Source: CAYZJV01 sp964478945 (GTDB taxonomy: Bacteria; Spirochaetota; Spirochaetia; Sphaerochaetales; Sphaerochaetaceae). Taken from it: a DNA stretch of 29,427 nt. The notes under the pieces were generated by a model, which was given only the letters and a program-made list of their open reading frames with translations, had not been told where the DNA came from and ran no database searches. Positions 22,378-29,427 of this stretch are shown here, one piece after another. The number at the start of each line of letters is the position of its first letter. Position 1 is the stretch's first letter. Location: NCBI GenBank assembly GCA_964478945.1, contig CAYZJV010000034.1, forward strand, positions 1 through 29,427. The letters are read 5' to 3'. Position numbers and translations under genes: made by a program.

Positions 22378-23364
22378 TCAGAACGCGCTGTCCTTACCGT
22401 AGAGTATCGTGAAGTAATCCATATCGGTCGAGAATACCTTGTTCAGGGTCGGTATGGTCTTTTTATAGGATTCCAAGGTTCTCCACAAGGTGAAGAATTC
22501 GGGATCCTGTTCATAGGCCTCGGCATAGATTTGGGTAGCCTTGGCATCCGCCACACCCTTGATCTTCTCCGATTCGGCATAGGCTTGGCTGAGGATACTC
22601 TTCTTGTCGTTCTCCGTCTTACCTACCCAATTGGCCTGCTGCCCTTCACCATAGGAGCGATATGCTTCGGCAATCTGGTTCCTCTCCTTGATCATTCTCT
22701 GATACACACTCTGTGTCAGGTCGTCACTGTACCGGATCTGACGAATCACGATGTCTATCACCTCGATACCGAACTCCTTGGTGAACTGACTCGCCATGGC
22801 GAGCATCTGTTGGCTCAATCCTTCACGTCCGATATTTATGGATTCCTGTTGCGTTTCCGTTTTGGTGAGATTGCGCAACTGTTCGGCATCCTCGAGGTTG
22901 TCGACATTCTGCACCTGTTCGACCACTTGCATGTTGTTGATCTTATTGGAGTTCCTCACCGCCTCGTTGAGGAAATTCTCACTGATGATCGTACGTATGG
23001 TCGAATCGATGACATCATTGAGACGAAGGATCGCATTCGGAAGCGTATTCACCGATTGGTAGAAGAGTGCGGGATCGTTTATTCTCCAACGTGCGGTGGT
23101 GTCTACCCAAATGAATTGGTTCTCCTTCGTAGGAATCCTCTGGGCATCACCATCCCAGCTCATGATCTTCTTGGGGTATTTGACCACGGTATCCACAAGC
23201 GGCACCTTGATCTTCAGACCTGCGTCCATATGTGTGTTCACAATCCTACCGAATCGGGTCACCACTGCGACTTCTCCTTCCTGGAGAATGAAGAATGGGC
23301 CGAGAAGAAGGAACACCACCAGAAGGACAAATATCACGACAAGTGTGGTTGCAAGCTTTTTCAT
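22378..23364 (-). CDS. hflC: HflC, FtsH-associated SPFH protease modulator
   Basis: 328 residues. One N-terminal membrane segment (about 4-28) is followed by a periplasmic SPFH/prohibitin domain (EGEVAVVTRFGRIVNT, DTTARWRINDPALFYQSV) and a helical, Ala/Glu-rich coiled coil (ESEKIKGVADAKATQIYAEAY). HflC and HflK form a cage around the membrane protease FtsH. ATG 23364 overlaps the hflK stop (ATGA) and has GGGAGG 6 nt upstream. Confidence 0.94.
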   Translation of the reverse strand: MKKLATTLVVIFVLLVVFLLLGPFFILQEGEVAVVTRFGRIVNTHMDAGLKIKVPLVDTVVKYPKKIMSWDGDAQRIPTKENQFIWVDTTARWRINDPALFYQSVNTLPNAILRLNDVIDSTIRTIISENFLNEAVRNSNKINNMQVVEQVQNVDNLEDAEQLRNLTKTETQQESINIGREGLSQQMLAMASQFTKEFGIEVIDIVIRQIRYSDDLTQSVYQRMIKERNQIAEAYRSYGEGQQANWVGKTENDKKSILSQAYAESEKIKGVADAKATQIYAEAYEQDPEFFTLWRTLESYKKTIPTLNKVFSTDMDYFTILYGKDSAF

Positions 23365-24356
23365 TGGACACCTCCCTGAACGTTGTTCAAGTTGCTGATG
23401 GGTAGGAAGTTCTCCAACTCCTTGTCTATGAGTGTGAGTGTGCCGTCATCGGCGTTCTTCAAAATGTCTTCCATCGTCTCGATGTAGAGACGACGGGCTG
23501 TGATATCCTTGCTCATCTCATAGGCTTCGAGCACCGACTTGAAGCGGGCGACATCACCGGTTGCGTTGTTCACACGTTCGGCGGCGTATCCTTCGGCGAC
23601 CTGGATCAACTGGGATGCTTCACCTTGTGCCCTCGGAATCTCACGGTTGTACCGTTCCTTTCCCTCATTGATCAGTCGGTTCATGTCTTGGATGGCTTTG
23701 TTGACATCCTCGAACGCATCCTGGACCTCTCCAACAGGAGGTACGATATTCTGCAACTTGACCGTCACGATCCGAATACCAAGACCATAGGAATCAAAGG
23801 CCTTTTGCATTCTCTCCTGCGATTCGATCTCTATCGCGGTCCTTTCACTCGACATGATCGCGAGAATCGGAAGGTCTCCCACCAACTGGTTGATCACGCT
23901 TTGGCTGATATCCCTGATCGTCTTGTCACGTTCCTGGACATTGAACAACCATTTCGCGGGGTCTTCTATCCGATACTGAATGATCCATTGCACATCCACG
24001 ATATTCAAATCTCCGGTGAGCATGATCGATTCCCCCGCGGAGGAACCCGATGGAGTGCTCATGAACATGGAATTGTAGTTTTGTGGCGATGTGGTTTGCC
24101 CGAATGTCATGGTTTGTACGACTCTCGTGGGAATATTGTAGTTCCTGTCGATTCCCAACGGAAGCTTGGTCTGGAGACCGGGCCCCACGATCCGGTTGAA
24201 TTTTCCGAATCTCAGCACCACGGCCTGTTCAGTCTGATCCACCACGAAGAAGCTGCTCATCACCAGTATGAAGAGTATCACTACCCCCACCGCTGCGATG
24301 ATCAGTTTCGGACTGATGTGGAATGGATTGCGGGACGATGTGCCCGAACTGTTCAT
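23361..24356 (-). CDS. hflK: HflK, FtsH-associated SPFH protease modulator
   Basis: 331 residues: a short polar N-terminus, a membrane segment at about 18-40, an SPFH domain (QTEQAVVLRFGKFNRIVGPGLQ) and a C-terminal coiled coil (REIPRAQGEASQLIQVAEGYAAERVNNATGD). It lacks the long Gly-rich N-terminus of E. coli HflK. Start ATG 24356 has AGGAGGAG upstream; the in-frame extension to 24377 has no support. A promoter lies upstream, with a small GGCAAG/CTTGCC hairpin (24373-24389) in the leader just before the ribosome-binding site. Divergent from metG; translationally coupled to hflC. Confidence 0.93.
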   Translation of the reverse strand: MNSSGTSSRNPFHISPKLIIAAVGVVILFILVMSSFFVVDQTEQAVVLRFGKFNRIVGPGLQTKLPLGIDRNYNIPTRVVQTMTFGQTTSPQNYNSMFMSTPSGSSAGESIMLTGDLNIVDVQWIIQYRIEDPAKWLFNVQERDKTIRDISQSVINQLVGDLPILAIMSSERTAIEIESQERMQKAFDSYGLGIRIVTVKLQNIVPPVGEVQDAFEDVNKAIQDMNRLINEGKERYNREIPRAQGEASQLIQVAEGYAAERVNNATGDVARFKSVLEAYEMSKDITARRLYIETMEDILKNADDGTLTLIDKELENFLPISNLNNVQGGVQ

Positions 24357-24398
24357 TATTGATCTCCTCCTTGGCAAGCAGTCCTTGCCTGTTCCTTA

Positions 24399-24427
24399 AA
24401 TGTAGCCCAGATGATTGTCATCGTCAA
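24399..24427 (-). promoter_or_regulatory. hflKC promoter
   Basis: TTGACG (24422-24427), a 17-nt spacer and TACATT (24399-24404). It predicts a leader of about 35-40 nt before the hflK start. Confidence 0.5.
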
Positions 24428-24452
24428 TGAATCGGAACAAACGTCCATGCAA

Positions 24453-24481
24453 TTGAAAAAAGGTCCTTTCGGGGGTATAGT
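24453..24481 (+). promoter_or_regulatory. metG promoter abutting the start codon
   Basis: TTGAAA (24453-24458), a 17-nt spacer and TATAGT (24476-24481), then 7 nt (GGTCAGC) to ATG 24489. The -10 matches 5 of 6, as does the -35. No Shine-Dalgarno lies in the short gap. Confidence 0.65.
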
Positions 24482-24488
24482 GGTCAGC

Positions 24489-26687
24489 ATGAAAAAACGA
24501 TTGATTACCTCAGCGCTCCCCTATGTGAACAATATCCCCCATTTGGGGAATCTGGTGCAGGTCTTGTCGGCCGATTGTTTCGCACGATTCTGCCGATCCA
24601 AGGGATACGAGACACTCTACATTTGTGGAACGGATGAATATGGCACGGCCAGTGAGACCCGGGCCTTGCAGGAGGGTGTCGAACCCAGGGAGCTTTGCGA
24701 CCGTTACCATGTGATCCATCGCGACATCTACCGATGGTTCGAGATCGACTTCGATTCGTTCGGACGCACCAGCAGTCCCGAACAAACCGAGATAGTCCAG
24801 GATATCTTCAAGAAAGTCGATGCCGCCGGTTACATCCGACCGGCAGAGATCGAACAGCTCTTCTGTGAGCACGACCAACGGTTCCTCGCCGACCGATTTG
24901 TGGAAGGCACCTGCCCGAAATGTGGATCCCCGGGAGCACGGGGAGACCAGTGCGATGCCTGTGGAACCTTGCTCGATCCCACCGACCTCATCGATCCGGT
25001 TTGCGGTGTATGTGGGAACACTCCTGTGCTCAAGAAGACCAAACACCTCTATATCGATCTTCCCAAAGCACTTCCCTTGCTTGAGAAATGGTTGGACAAG
25101 GCCTCTGTGGAGGGTTTTTGGGCCCGCAATGCCATTCAGACCACCAAATCGTGGATTCGCGACGGTCTGAAGGAACGTGCGATCACACGTGATCTGAAAT
25201 GGGGCATACCGGTACCGAAGGAGGGTTTCGAGGACAAGGTGTTCTATGTGTGGTTCGATGCCCCCATAGGTTACATCTCCATTACCGCCGCCCATACACA
25301 GCAATGGAAATCATGGTGGCACAACCCCGAAGAGGTGGAACTGTTCCAGTTCATCGGAAAGGACAATATTCCCTTCCACACCGTCATCTTCCCCACCACA
25401 TTGCTCGCAACCGGTGAAAAGTGGACGATGTTGCACCACATGTCCTCCAGCGAATATCTCAACTACGAGGGAGGCAAGTTCTCCAAGAGCAAAGGTATCG
25501 GAGTGTTCGGCAACGACGTGCAGGAAACCGGTATTCACCCCGACATGTGGCGTTTTTACATGTTCTACAACCGTCCCGAGAAAGCCGATGTGCTGTTCAC
25601 ATGGAAGGACTTCCAGGAAAAGGTGAATGGAGAATTGATCGGCAACCTTTCGAATCTGGTGAACCGTACCTTGACCTTCATCCATCGCTTCTATGATGGA
25701 AAGGTTCCCGAAGGTACCATAGACAACATGCTTGCGAAGGAGATCATGTCCAAGGAACATGAAATCGACGATCTGCTTGAACATGCCGAATTGAGGGAAG
25801 CCCTGAGAAGGATCTTCGCCCTCTCATCGATCGGAAACAAGGCGTTCCAGGACGGTGAGCCTTGGAAGACGAGGAAGGAGGATCCCGCGTCGGCGGCGAC
25901 ATTGTTGAAGACCTTGCTGTATCTCATCAGGGATCTGGGTATCCTCATCGAACCCTACATGCCCGCCACCTCGAAGCGTTTGCTGGGCTATCTCGGCAAC
26001 AGTGGCGCCACATGGAATCAAATCGGTTCGTTCACCGGAATGGGAGAATTGGAGAAACCCGACTATCTTTTCACGAAGTTGGAGGACGATCTCATCGAAA
26101 CCATGAGGACAAGATACGCGGGAAGTCAGGAATCACGCAACGAGGAGAAGCAACAGATGCAGGATCAGGAATCGAATATCGAAACACCGGCACAAACTTT
26201 CGCCAACAAGGTCACCCTCAAGGTGAGCAGGATAGTGGATGTGCAGCGTCACCCGAACGGAGACAAACTCTATATAATTCAGGTCGATACGGGGGAGGAG
26301 GAACCCACCACCATAGTGTCGAGCATCGTCCCGTATTATACAGAGGACCAGTTGCTCGATAGGAACATTGTCTTGGTGCAGAATTTGAAACCGGCCAATT
26401 TCCGGGGAGTGAAGAGTAGGGGCATGCTGCTTGCCGCCAGTGATCCGAATGCGGAACCACATTCGACCTGTGAAGTTCTTTTCGCGGATCAATTCGCCGT
26501 AGGTACGGAATTGAATCCCGAAGGTATCGAGACTCCCGAAGGACCGAGGAGCCAAGTGAAGGCCGACCAGTTCTTCTCCCTGCCGCTCTACACCGAGGGA
26601 GGTGTGGTGAAGATCGATGGAAAAGCGATCGCATCCGAAGGCACCCCGCTTGTGGCGACACGGTATACCGAAGGGGAAGTTGGTTGA
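24489..26687 (+). CDS. metG: Methionyl-tRNA synthetase, eukaryote-like type
   Basis: Charges tRNA-Met. 732 residues. The HIGH motif is HLGN (18-21) inside LPYVNNIPHLGN, and KMSKS is KFSKS (330-334). The catalytic domain, including CGTDEYGTASETRAL, FGRTSSPEQT and RFLADRFVEG, resembles human cytosolic MetRS more than E. coli MetG (recalled comparison). Zinc-knuckle cysteines are C142/C145, C155/C158 and C172/C175; the first pair seen in the human enzyme (CEHC) is CEHD here (C126, D129). After a Gln/Glu-rich linker, the last 150 or so residues form an EMAP/Trbp111-like tRNA-binding domain (LKVSRIVDVQRHPNGDKLYII, KPANFRGVKSRGMLLAA). Start at ATG 24489 (MKKRLIT) with an adjacent promoter and no Shine-Dalgarno. 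The FemABX gene starts 4 nt after the stop. Confidence 0.96.
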   Translation: MKKRLITSALPYVNNIPHLGNLVQVLSADCFARFCRSKGYETLYICGTDEYGTASETRALQEGVEPRELCDRYHVIHRDIYRWFEIDFDSFGRTSSPEQTEIVQDIFKKVDAAGYIRPAEIEQLFCEHDQRFLADRFVEGTCPKCGSPGARGDQCDACGTLLDPTDLIDPVCGVCGNTPVLKKTKHLYIDLPKALPLLEKWLDKASVEGFWARNAIQTTKSWIRDGLKERAITRDLKWGIPVPKEGFEDKVFYVWFDAPIGYISITAAHTQQWKSWWHNPEEVELFQFIGKDNIPFHTVIFPTTLLATGEKWTMLHHMSSSEYLNYEGGKFSKSKGIGVFGNDVQETGIHPDMWRFYMFYNRPEKADVLFTWKDFQEKVNGELIGNLSNLVNRTLTFIHRFYDGKVPEGTIDNMLAKEIMSKEHEIDDLLEHAELREALRRIFALSSIGNKAFQDGEPWKTRKEDPASAATLLKTLLYLIRDLGILIEPYMPATSKRLLGYLGNSGATWNQIGSFTGMGELEKPDYLFTKLEDDLIETMRTRYAGSQESRNEEKQQMQDQESNIETPAQTFANKVTLKVSRIVDVQRHPNGDKLYIIQVDTGEEEPTTIVSSIVPYYTEDQLLDRNIVLVQNLKPANFRGVKSRGMLLAASDPNAEPHSTCEVLFADQFAVGTELNPEGIETPEGPRSQVKADQFFSLPLYTEGGVVKIDGKAIASEGTPLVATRYTEGEVG

Positions 26688-26691
26688 ACCC

Positions 26692-27762
26692 ATGGGTAAG
26701 GTGGAAGTATCCAGGGTAGGGTTGGATAAGCTCGATCCTACATGGAATCCATTCCAGAGCCAGTTCTGGGCTTTGGCGAAACGGCCCTCCGGATGGAGGG
26801 CTTTCGCCTTCTCGTACACAGCAGAAGGAGCCGATGGTTCTCCGACCACATCGGTGATGCTTGTCTTGGTGAGGCGACTGTTTCTCGGCATGAGGTTGGC
26901 ATATGTGCCGTTCGGACCACCTGTGGACATCTACGCCGATGAACCTTCGACGCAATTGCAAGTGCTTTCCGCCGCACTCAAACCGCTTATGCCGAAGGGA
27001 ACCGCATTCATTCGCTATGATCTTCCTTGGTTCGATGACGGTCCTCCCCCCACAGTAACAGGGAAAGGCCTGAAAACCTGTCGCGAATCCGTGCAACCCG
27101 AAGGTACATCCAGAATAGACCTCACTGTTGGGTTTGAGCAAGTCCGGTCACAATATCGTGAGAGGGCACGAAGAAACATTCGAAAGGCGAGGGCGCATGG
27201 CATCACGGTGAAGAGATGGGACGGATCGTCCGCCACGTTCGAGCAATGGTACCAGGTGTATCTGGAAACGGCACGAAGGGACGGATTCACCTCCCGACCA
27301 AGCTCCTACATTCTGCACCTGCTCCAAATGGAGACGAAGGACATCACCACCCACCTCTACCTTTCCCATCTCGGAAACAAGGTGAATGGTGGAGCGCTTG
27401 TCATCTCTTCCGAATCGGTGGCGGTCTACCTGTTCGGTGCCTCATTGCGGGTGGAGGGTTGTTCCCCCTCATATCTCTTGCAGGATGTGGCCATAGGGGA
27501 ATCTTGTGAAAGGGGTTGTGCGATATACGACCTGTACGGGATAAGCGGACCGGAAGGTAGGGGTGCCCACCTCGATGGGTTGAGGCTGTTCAAGCGGGCG
27601 TTCGGAGGATATGTGGGCTATCGTCCACCATCGGTCGATTTCGTGTATCGGCGCTTCATCAGATTCATTTATGCCACAATCGAGGATATTCGTTTCAAAC
27701 TACATAGGAGAAGACACCCTAAGAGGATGAGCCAACAGTATTCGGTCGGTCATGAGGACTGA
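26692..27762 (+). CDS. FemABX-family aminoacyltransferase (peptidoglycan branch)
   Basis: 356 residues with the double-GNAT FemAB/FemX layout. RERARRNIRKARAHGITVKRW (about 160-180) matches the substrate-loop region, followed by WYQVYLETARRDGF and, near the C-terminus, YDLYGISGPEGRGAHLDGLRLFKRAFGG, typical of lipid II:glycine transferase-like proteins. Known relatives move an amino acid from aminoacyl-tRNA onto the peptidoglycan stem peptide; which amino acid is added here cannot be told. ATG 26692 lies 4 nt after the metG stop with no clear ribosome-binding site, so translation is probably coupled to metG; TTG 26680 is an alternative start. Its 3' end overlaps the convergent murD by 13 nt. 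Confidence 0.85.
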   Translation: MGKVEVSRVGLDKLDPTWNPFQSQFWALAKRPSGWRAFAFSYTAEGADGSPTTSVMLVLVRRLFLGMRLAYVPFGPPVDIYADEPSTQLQVLSAALKPLMPKGTAFIRYDLPWFDDGPPPTVTGKGLKTCRESVQPEGTSRIDLTVGFEQVRSQYRERARRNIRKARAHGITVKRWDGSSATFEQWYQVYLETARRDGFTSRPSSYILHLLQMETKDITTHLYLSHLGNKVNGGALVISSESVAVYLFGASLRVEGCSPSYLLQDVAIGESCERGCAIYDLYGISGPEGRGAHLDGLRLFKRAFGGYVGYRPPSVDFVYRRFIRFIYATIEDIRFKLHRRRHPKRMSQQYSVGHED

Positions 27763-29081
27763 GCCTCCTGCGATTCCCCAAGTGACTCGTACAGTTCCCT
27801 GAACTGATCACCCCGATCGAACTCATGTCGGAACAAGCCGAAGGAAGCGGCTCCCGGGGAAAGGATCAACGCCACATTGGGCAGCATCGCGGTATCTTCC
27901 AACGCATGTCGATACGCTTCGTCGAACGCCTCCTTCATCGACCGATAGGGGCCTTTGTAGGGAATCCTTTTCATGGTAAGAAAGGGAATGAGTTTGTCGG
28001 TGGTGAAGGAACCGTCCAGAAGGTACACTCCGGAGGCATTCGAGACGGCCGCCAAGATCCCGTCCGGTTGGAGATTCTTGTCGGTTCCGCCACAAATGAG
28101 GTGGTACGGCCATGGACAGTTGCCACATGAGAAGGATACGGCTTCCGGGATGGTTGCGGATGAATCATTGATGAACACCACCCGATTCTTCACTCCGAGC
28201 TGTTCCTGCCGATGGGGGACTCCACGAAAGGTAACCAATGCGGCGGCGATTTGTTTCACTCCAAGACCGAGACTTCGACAAATGGACCACGCTGTTCTAA
28301 TACGCTTCTCAATGGTTTCCGCTCCCAGGAAACTCTCGGTCGTCCGCACCTGTTTTGCATTCACTTGGGGATTTTCCACCAATTCGGCATACAGGTCCCG
28401 TGGAACGATCATTCTTGTGGTTCGTGAAGTGAACAACAGCCATTTGTCGTCCTTGTAGGATTTGAAATCGGCATATTTGTTCAGATGGTCCGGAAAGAGG
28501 GAAGTGAGGGCGATGAGACGAAATTTCGGCGCCTCTTTTCCCACGGTGCCGTACAGGTCCCTGATCTGCCAACTGGACAATTCGCAGATGAGATACTCCG
28601 GCAGGGCTTCACCTTTTTTCAGCCGTTGCTCAAGCTGTGAAAGTACCGAGAATCCGCTGATTCCCATATTCCCCATTTGGATGGCTTCATGTCCCGATGA
28701 GTTCAATATATGGGTAACAGCGGCTACCGTGGTGGTCTTTCCCTTGGTACCTGTGATCGCGAGCTTCTTGATCTGATCGACAATGGGTGAAGCCATGATG
28801 AAGGCGATGTCAGTGGTGATGCGCTTTGCCATCCGCAGATAATTGCTGTCGGGTGCCACCGCCGGATTCTTCACCACCAGATCGGCCCACAGGAAGTCCT
28901 CTTCACGATGTTGGCCACATACCAACATGGCTCCCTTCTGCTTGAGGATCTGTACCGGACTGCCCAACTCCTCTTCTGTCCTGAGGTCTGTGATGCGCAC
29001 CTCATCACCATGGTCGAGGAAGTAGCTCGCCGAGGCATATCCTCCTCCGACTATACCCAATCCAAATACCAGTACACGCAT
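27750..29081 (-). CDS. murD: UDP-N-acetylmuramoyl-L-alanine--D-glutamate ligase
   Basis: Cytoplasmic Mur ligase adding D-Glu to UDP-MurNAc-L-Ala. 443 residues. The N-terminal Rossmann-like domain starts MRVLVFGLGIVGGG; the ATP loop is ITGTKGKTTTVAA (109-121). Then come LICELSSWQIRDL, LTSLFPDHLNKYADFKSYKDDK, and C-terminal domain motifs GVPHRQEQLGVKNRVVFINDSSATIPEA and LICGGTDKN. It is somewhat divergent but all Mur ligase landmarks are in place. ATG 29081 gives the family start; the frame is open to 29117 but that part is not homologous. No Shine-Dalgarno; a promoter ends 9 nt upstream. Convergent 3' overlap of 13 nt with the FemABX gene. Confidence 0.93.
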   Translation of the reverse strand: MRVLVFGLGIVGGGYASASYFLDHGDEVRITDLRTEEELGSPVQILKQKGAMLVCGQHREEDFLWADLVVKNPAVAPDSNYLRMAKRITTDIAFIMASPIVDQIKKLAITGTKGKTTTVAAVTHILNSSGHEAIQMGNMGISGFSVLSQLEQRLKKGEALPEYLICELSSWQIRDLYGTVGKEAPKFRLIALTSLFPDHLNKYADFKSYKDDKWLLFTSRTTRMIVPRDLYAELVENPQVNAKQVRTTESFLGAETIEKRIRTAWSICRSLGLGVKQIAAALVTFRGVPHRQEQLGVKNRVVFINDSSATIPEAVSFSCGNCPWPYHLICGGTDKNLQPDGILAAVSNASGVYLLDGSFTTDKLIPFLTMKRIPYKGPYRSMKEAFDEAYRHALEDTAMLPNVALILSPGAASFGLFRHEFDRGDQFRELYESLGESQEAQSS

Positions 29082-29090
29082 AGTGATCGC

Positions 29091-29119
29091 ATTGTACCTG
29101 TATATGTAAAGTCTCACAA
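29091..29119 (-). promoter_or_regulatory. murD promoter close to the start codon
   Basis: TTGTGA (29114-29119), a 17-nt spacer and TACAAT (29091-29096), then 9 nt to ATG 29081. The -10 matches 5 of 6. It predicts a leader of at most a few nucleotides. Confidence 0.55.
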
Positions 29120-29156
29120 GAGATTGAATCGATTTTTTTCAAAATCCGAACACCCC

Positions 29157-29185
29157 TTGACGTTCTTGTCGCATGTGCGCATAAT
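29157..29185 (+). promoter_or_regulatory. Promoter of the small basic ribosomal-type protein
   Basis: TTGACG (29157-29162), a 17-nt spacer and CATAAT (29180-29185), each 5 of 6. It predicts a leader of about 50 nt containing AAGGAG. Confidence 0.7.
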
Positions 29186-29240
29186 GGTGCGGTAATTACA
29201 ACACACCAATTGGTTATCTTAACGATTAAGGAGCTCTATC

Positions 29241-29333
29241 GTGCCTTGTGGAAGAAAAAGAAAGAAGCATAAGATTGCAACTCATAAGCGAAAGAAAAAG
29301 CTGAGGAAGAACAGACACAAGAACAAGAAGTAA
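29241..29333 (+). CDS. AURKAIP1/COX24-domain small basic protein (ribosome-associated)
   Basis: A 30-residue peptide starting at GTG: MPCGRKRKKHKIATHKRKKK, then LRKNRHKNKK. Over half the residues are Lys or Arg. The KxHKxxTHKRKKxLRKNRHKxK pattern is that of the AURKAIP1/COX24 domain, related to mitoribosomal mS38; spirochaetes and Bacteroidetes carry such tiny proteins, probably ribosome-bound. AAGGAG lies 7 nt before the GTG. It has its own strong promoter and a textbook terminator, so it is a monocistronic unit. Confidence 0.88.
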   Translation: MPCGRKRKKHKIATHKRKKKLRKNRHKNKK

Positions 29334-29353
29334 TGTGTCGTGCAATCATCGTG

Positions 29354-29381
29354 AAACCGCCGGTCGCTCCGGCGGTTTTTT
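29354..29381 (+). terminator. Rho-independent terminator
   Basis: A 10-bp perfect stem (AAACCGCCGG with CCGGCGGTTT), 5-nt loop TCGCT, then further T residues to 29381. It ends the small basic protein transcript. The remaining 46 nt of the window show no gene. Confidence 0.92.
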
Positions 29382-29427
29382 CTGGTTTCCCATCACCTTG
29401 ACATGTCCGAACCCCTTGTGATAGGGT

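Noticed and set aside
26218..27141. Minus-strand open frame across the metG/FemABX junction
   Set aside because: Low-complexity Arg/Ser/Pro-rich translation, antisense to two good genes.
29398..29427. TTGACA near the window end as a promoter for a downstream gene
   Set aside because: The -10 at 17-18 nt is poor (ATAGGG or TAGGGT) and the downstream gene is outside the window.
1..29427. tRNA, rRNA, CRISPR, insertion sequence or prophage
   Set aside because: No cloverleaf, rRNA-like, direct-repeat array, transposase or phage gene was recognised on either strand.

Overview
The window reads as an ordinary chromosomal segment of a spirochaete, most likely a Sphaerochaeta-like member of Spirochaetota (inference, moderate confidence). 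Pointers are a methionyl-tRNA synthetase of the eukaryote/archaeal-like type, a 30-residue AURKAIP1/COX24-type basic protein, a type III glutamine synthetase, a PerR-type Fur protein, and roughly balanced base composition with very short intergenic gaps. I see no rRNA, tRNA, insertion sequence, prophage or CRISPR array.

Layout. 1-1628 (+): complete GH13 alpha-glucosidase, tail to tail with a minus-strand block. 1631-10792 (-), in transcription order: hemolysin III-family membrane protein, NOL1/NOP2/sun-type RNA methyltransferase, DUF362 ferredoxin-like protein, small multidrug-export-family membrane protein, UvrD/PcrA helicase, GlmS, GlnN. 10872-13293 (-): polar amino-acid ABC transporter (binding protein, permease, ATPase), headed by an ARG-box-like operator. 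13371-15077: divergent pair, DUF212/YuiD phosphatase-like protein (-) and an MFS transporter (+). 15146-19358: aconitase (+) facing citrate synthase and a beta-hydroxyacid dehydrogenase-like enzyme (-) across a 13-bp-stem hairpin. 19483-22289: ArsR/SmtB-type zinc-sensor candidate (+), ArgG (-), YbaY-like lipoprotein (-), PerR (+). 22378-24356 (-): HflK-HflC. 24489-27762 (+): MetG followed by a FemABX aminoacyltransferase. 27750-29081 (-): MurD. 29241-29333 (+): tiny ribosome-associated basic protein with a strong promoter and terminator.

How the genes fit together. Several deal with nitrogen and 2-oxoglutarate: citrate synthase and aconitase (oxidative TCA branch towards glutamate), GlnN, glutamine-consuming GlmS, ArgG, and a transporter sharing ARG-box-like sites with argG. 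A second theme is the cell envelope: GlmS, MurD, FemABX. Regulators are a PerR with all five peroxide-sensing metal ligands and an ArsR protein with an intact SmtB-type alpha5 zinc site.

The most notable non-coding signal is promoter architecture. For glmS, metG, the MFS gene, the DUF212 gene and the RNA methyltransferase gene (and, less cleanly, murD and the hemolysin III gene), a sigma70-like -35/-10 pair ends only 6-9 nt before the start codon, and most of these genes lack a Shine-Dalgarno sequence. This predicts leaderless mRNAs. Operon-internal genes, and several apparently regulated first genes, carry good Shine-Dalgarno sequences.
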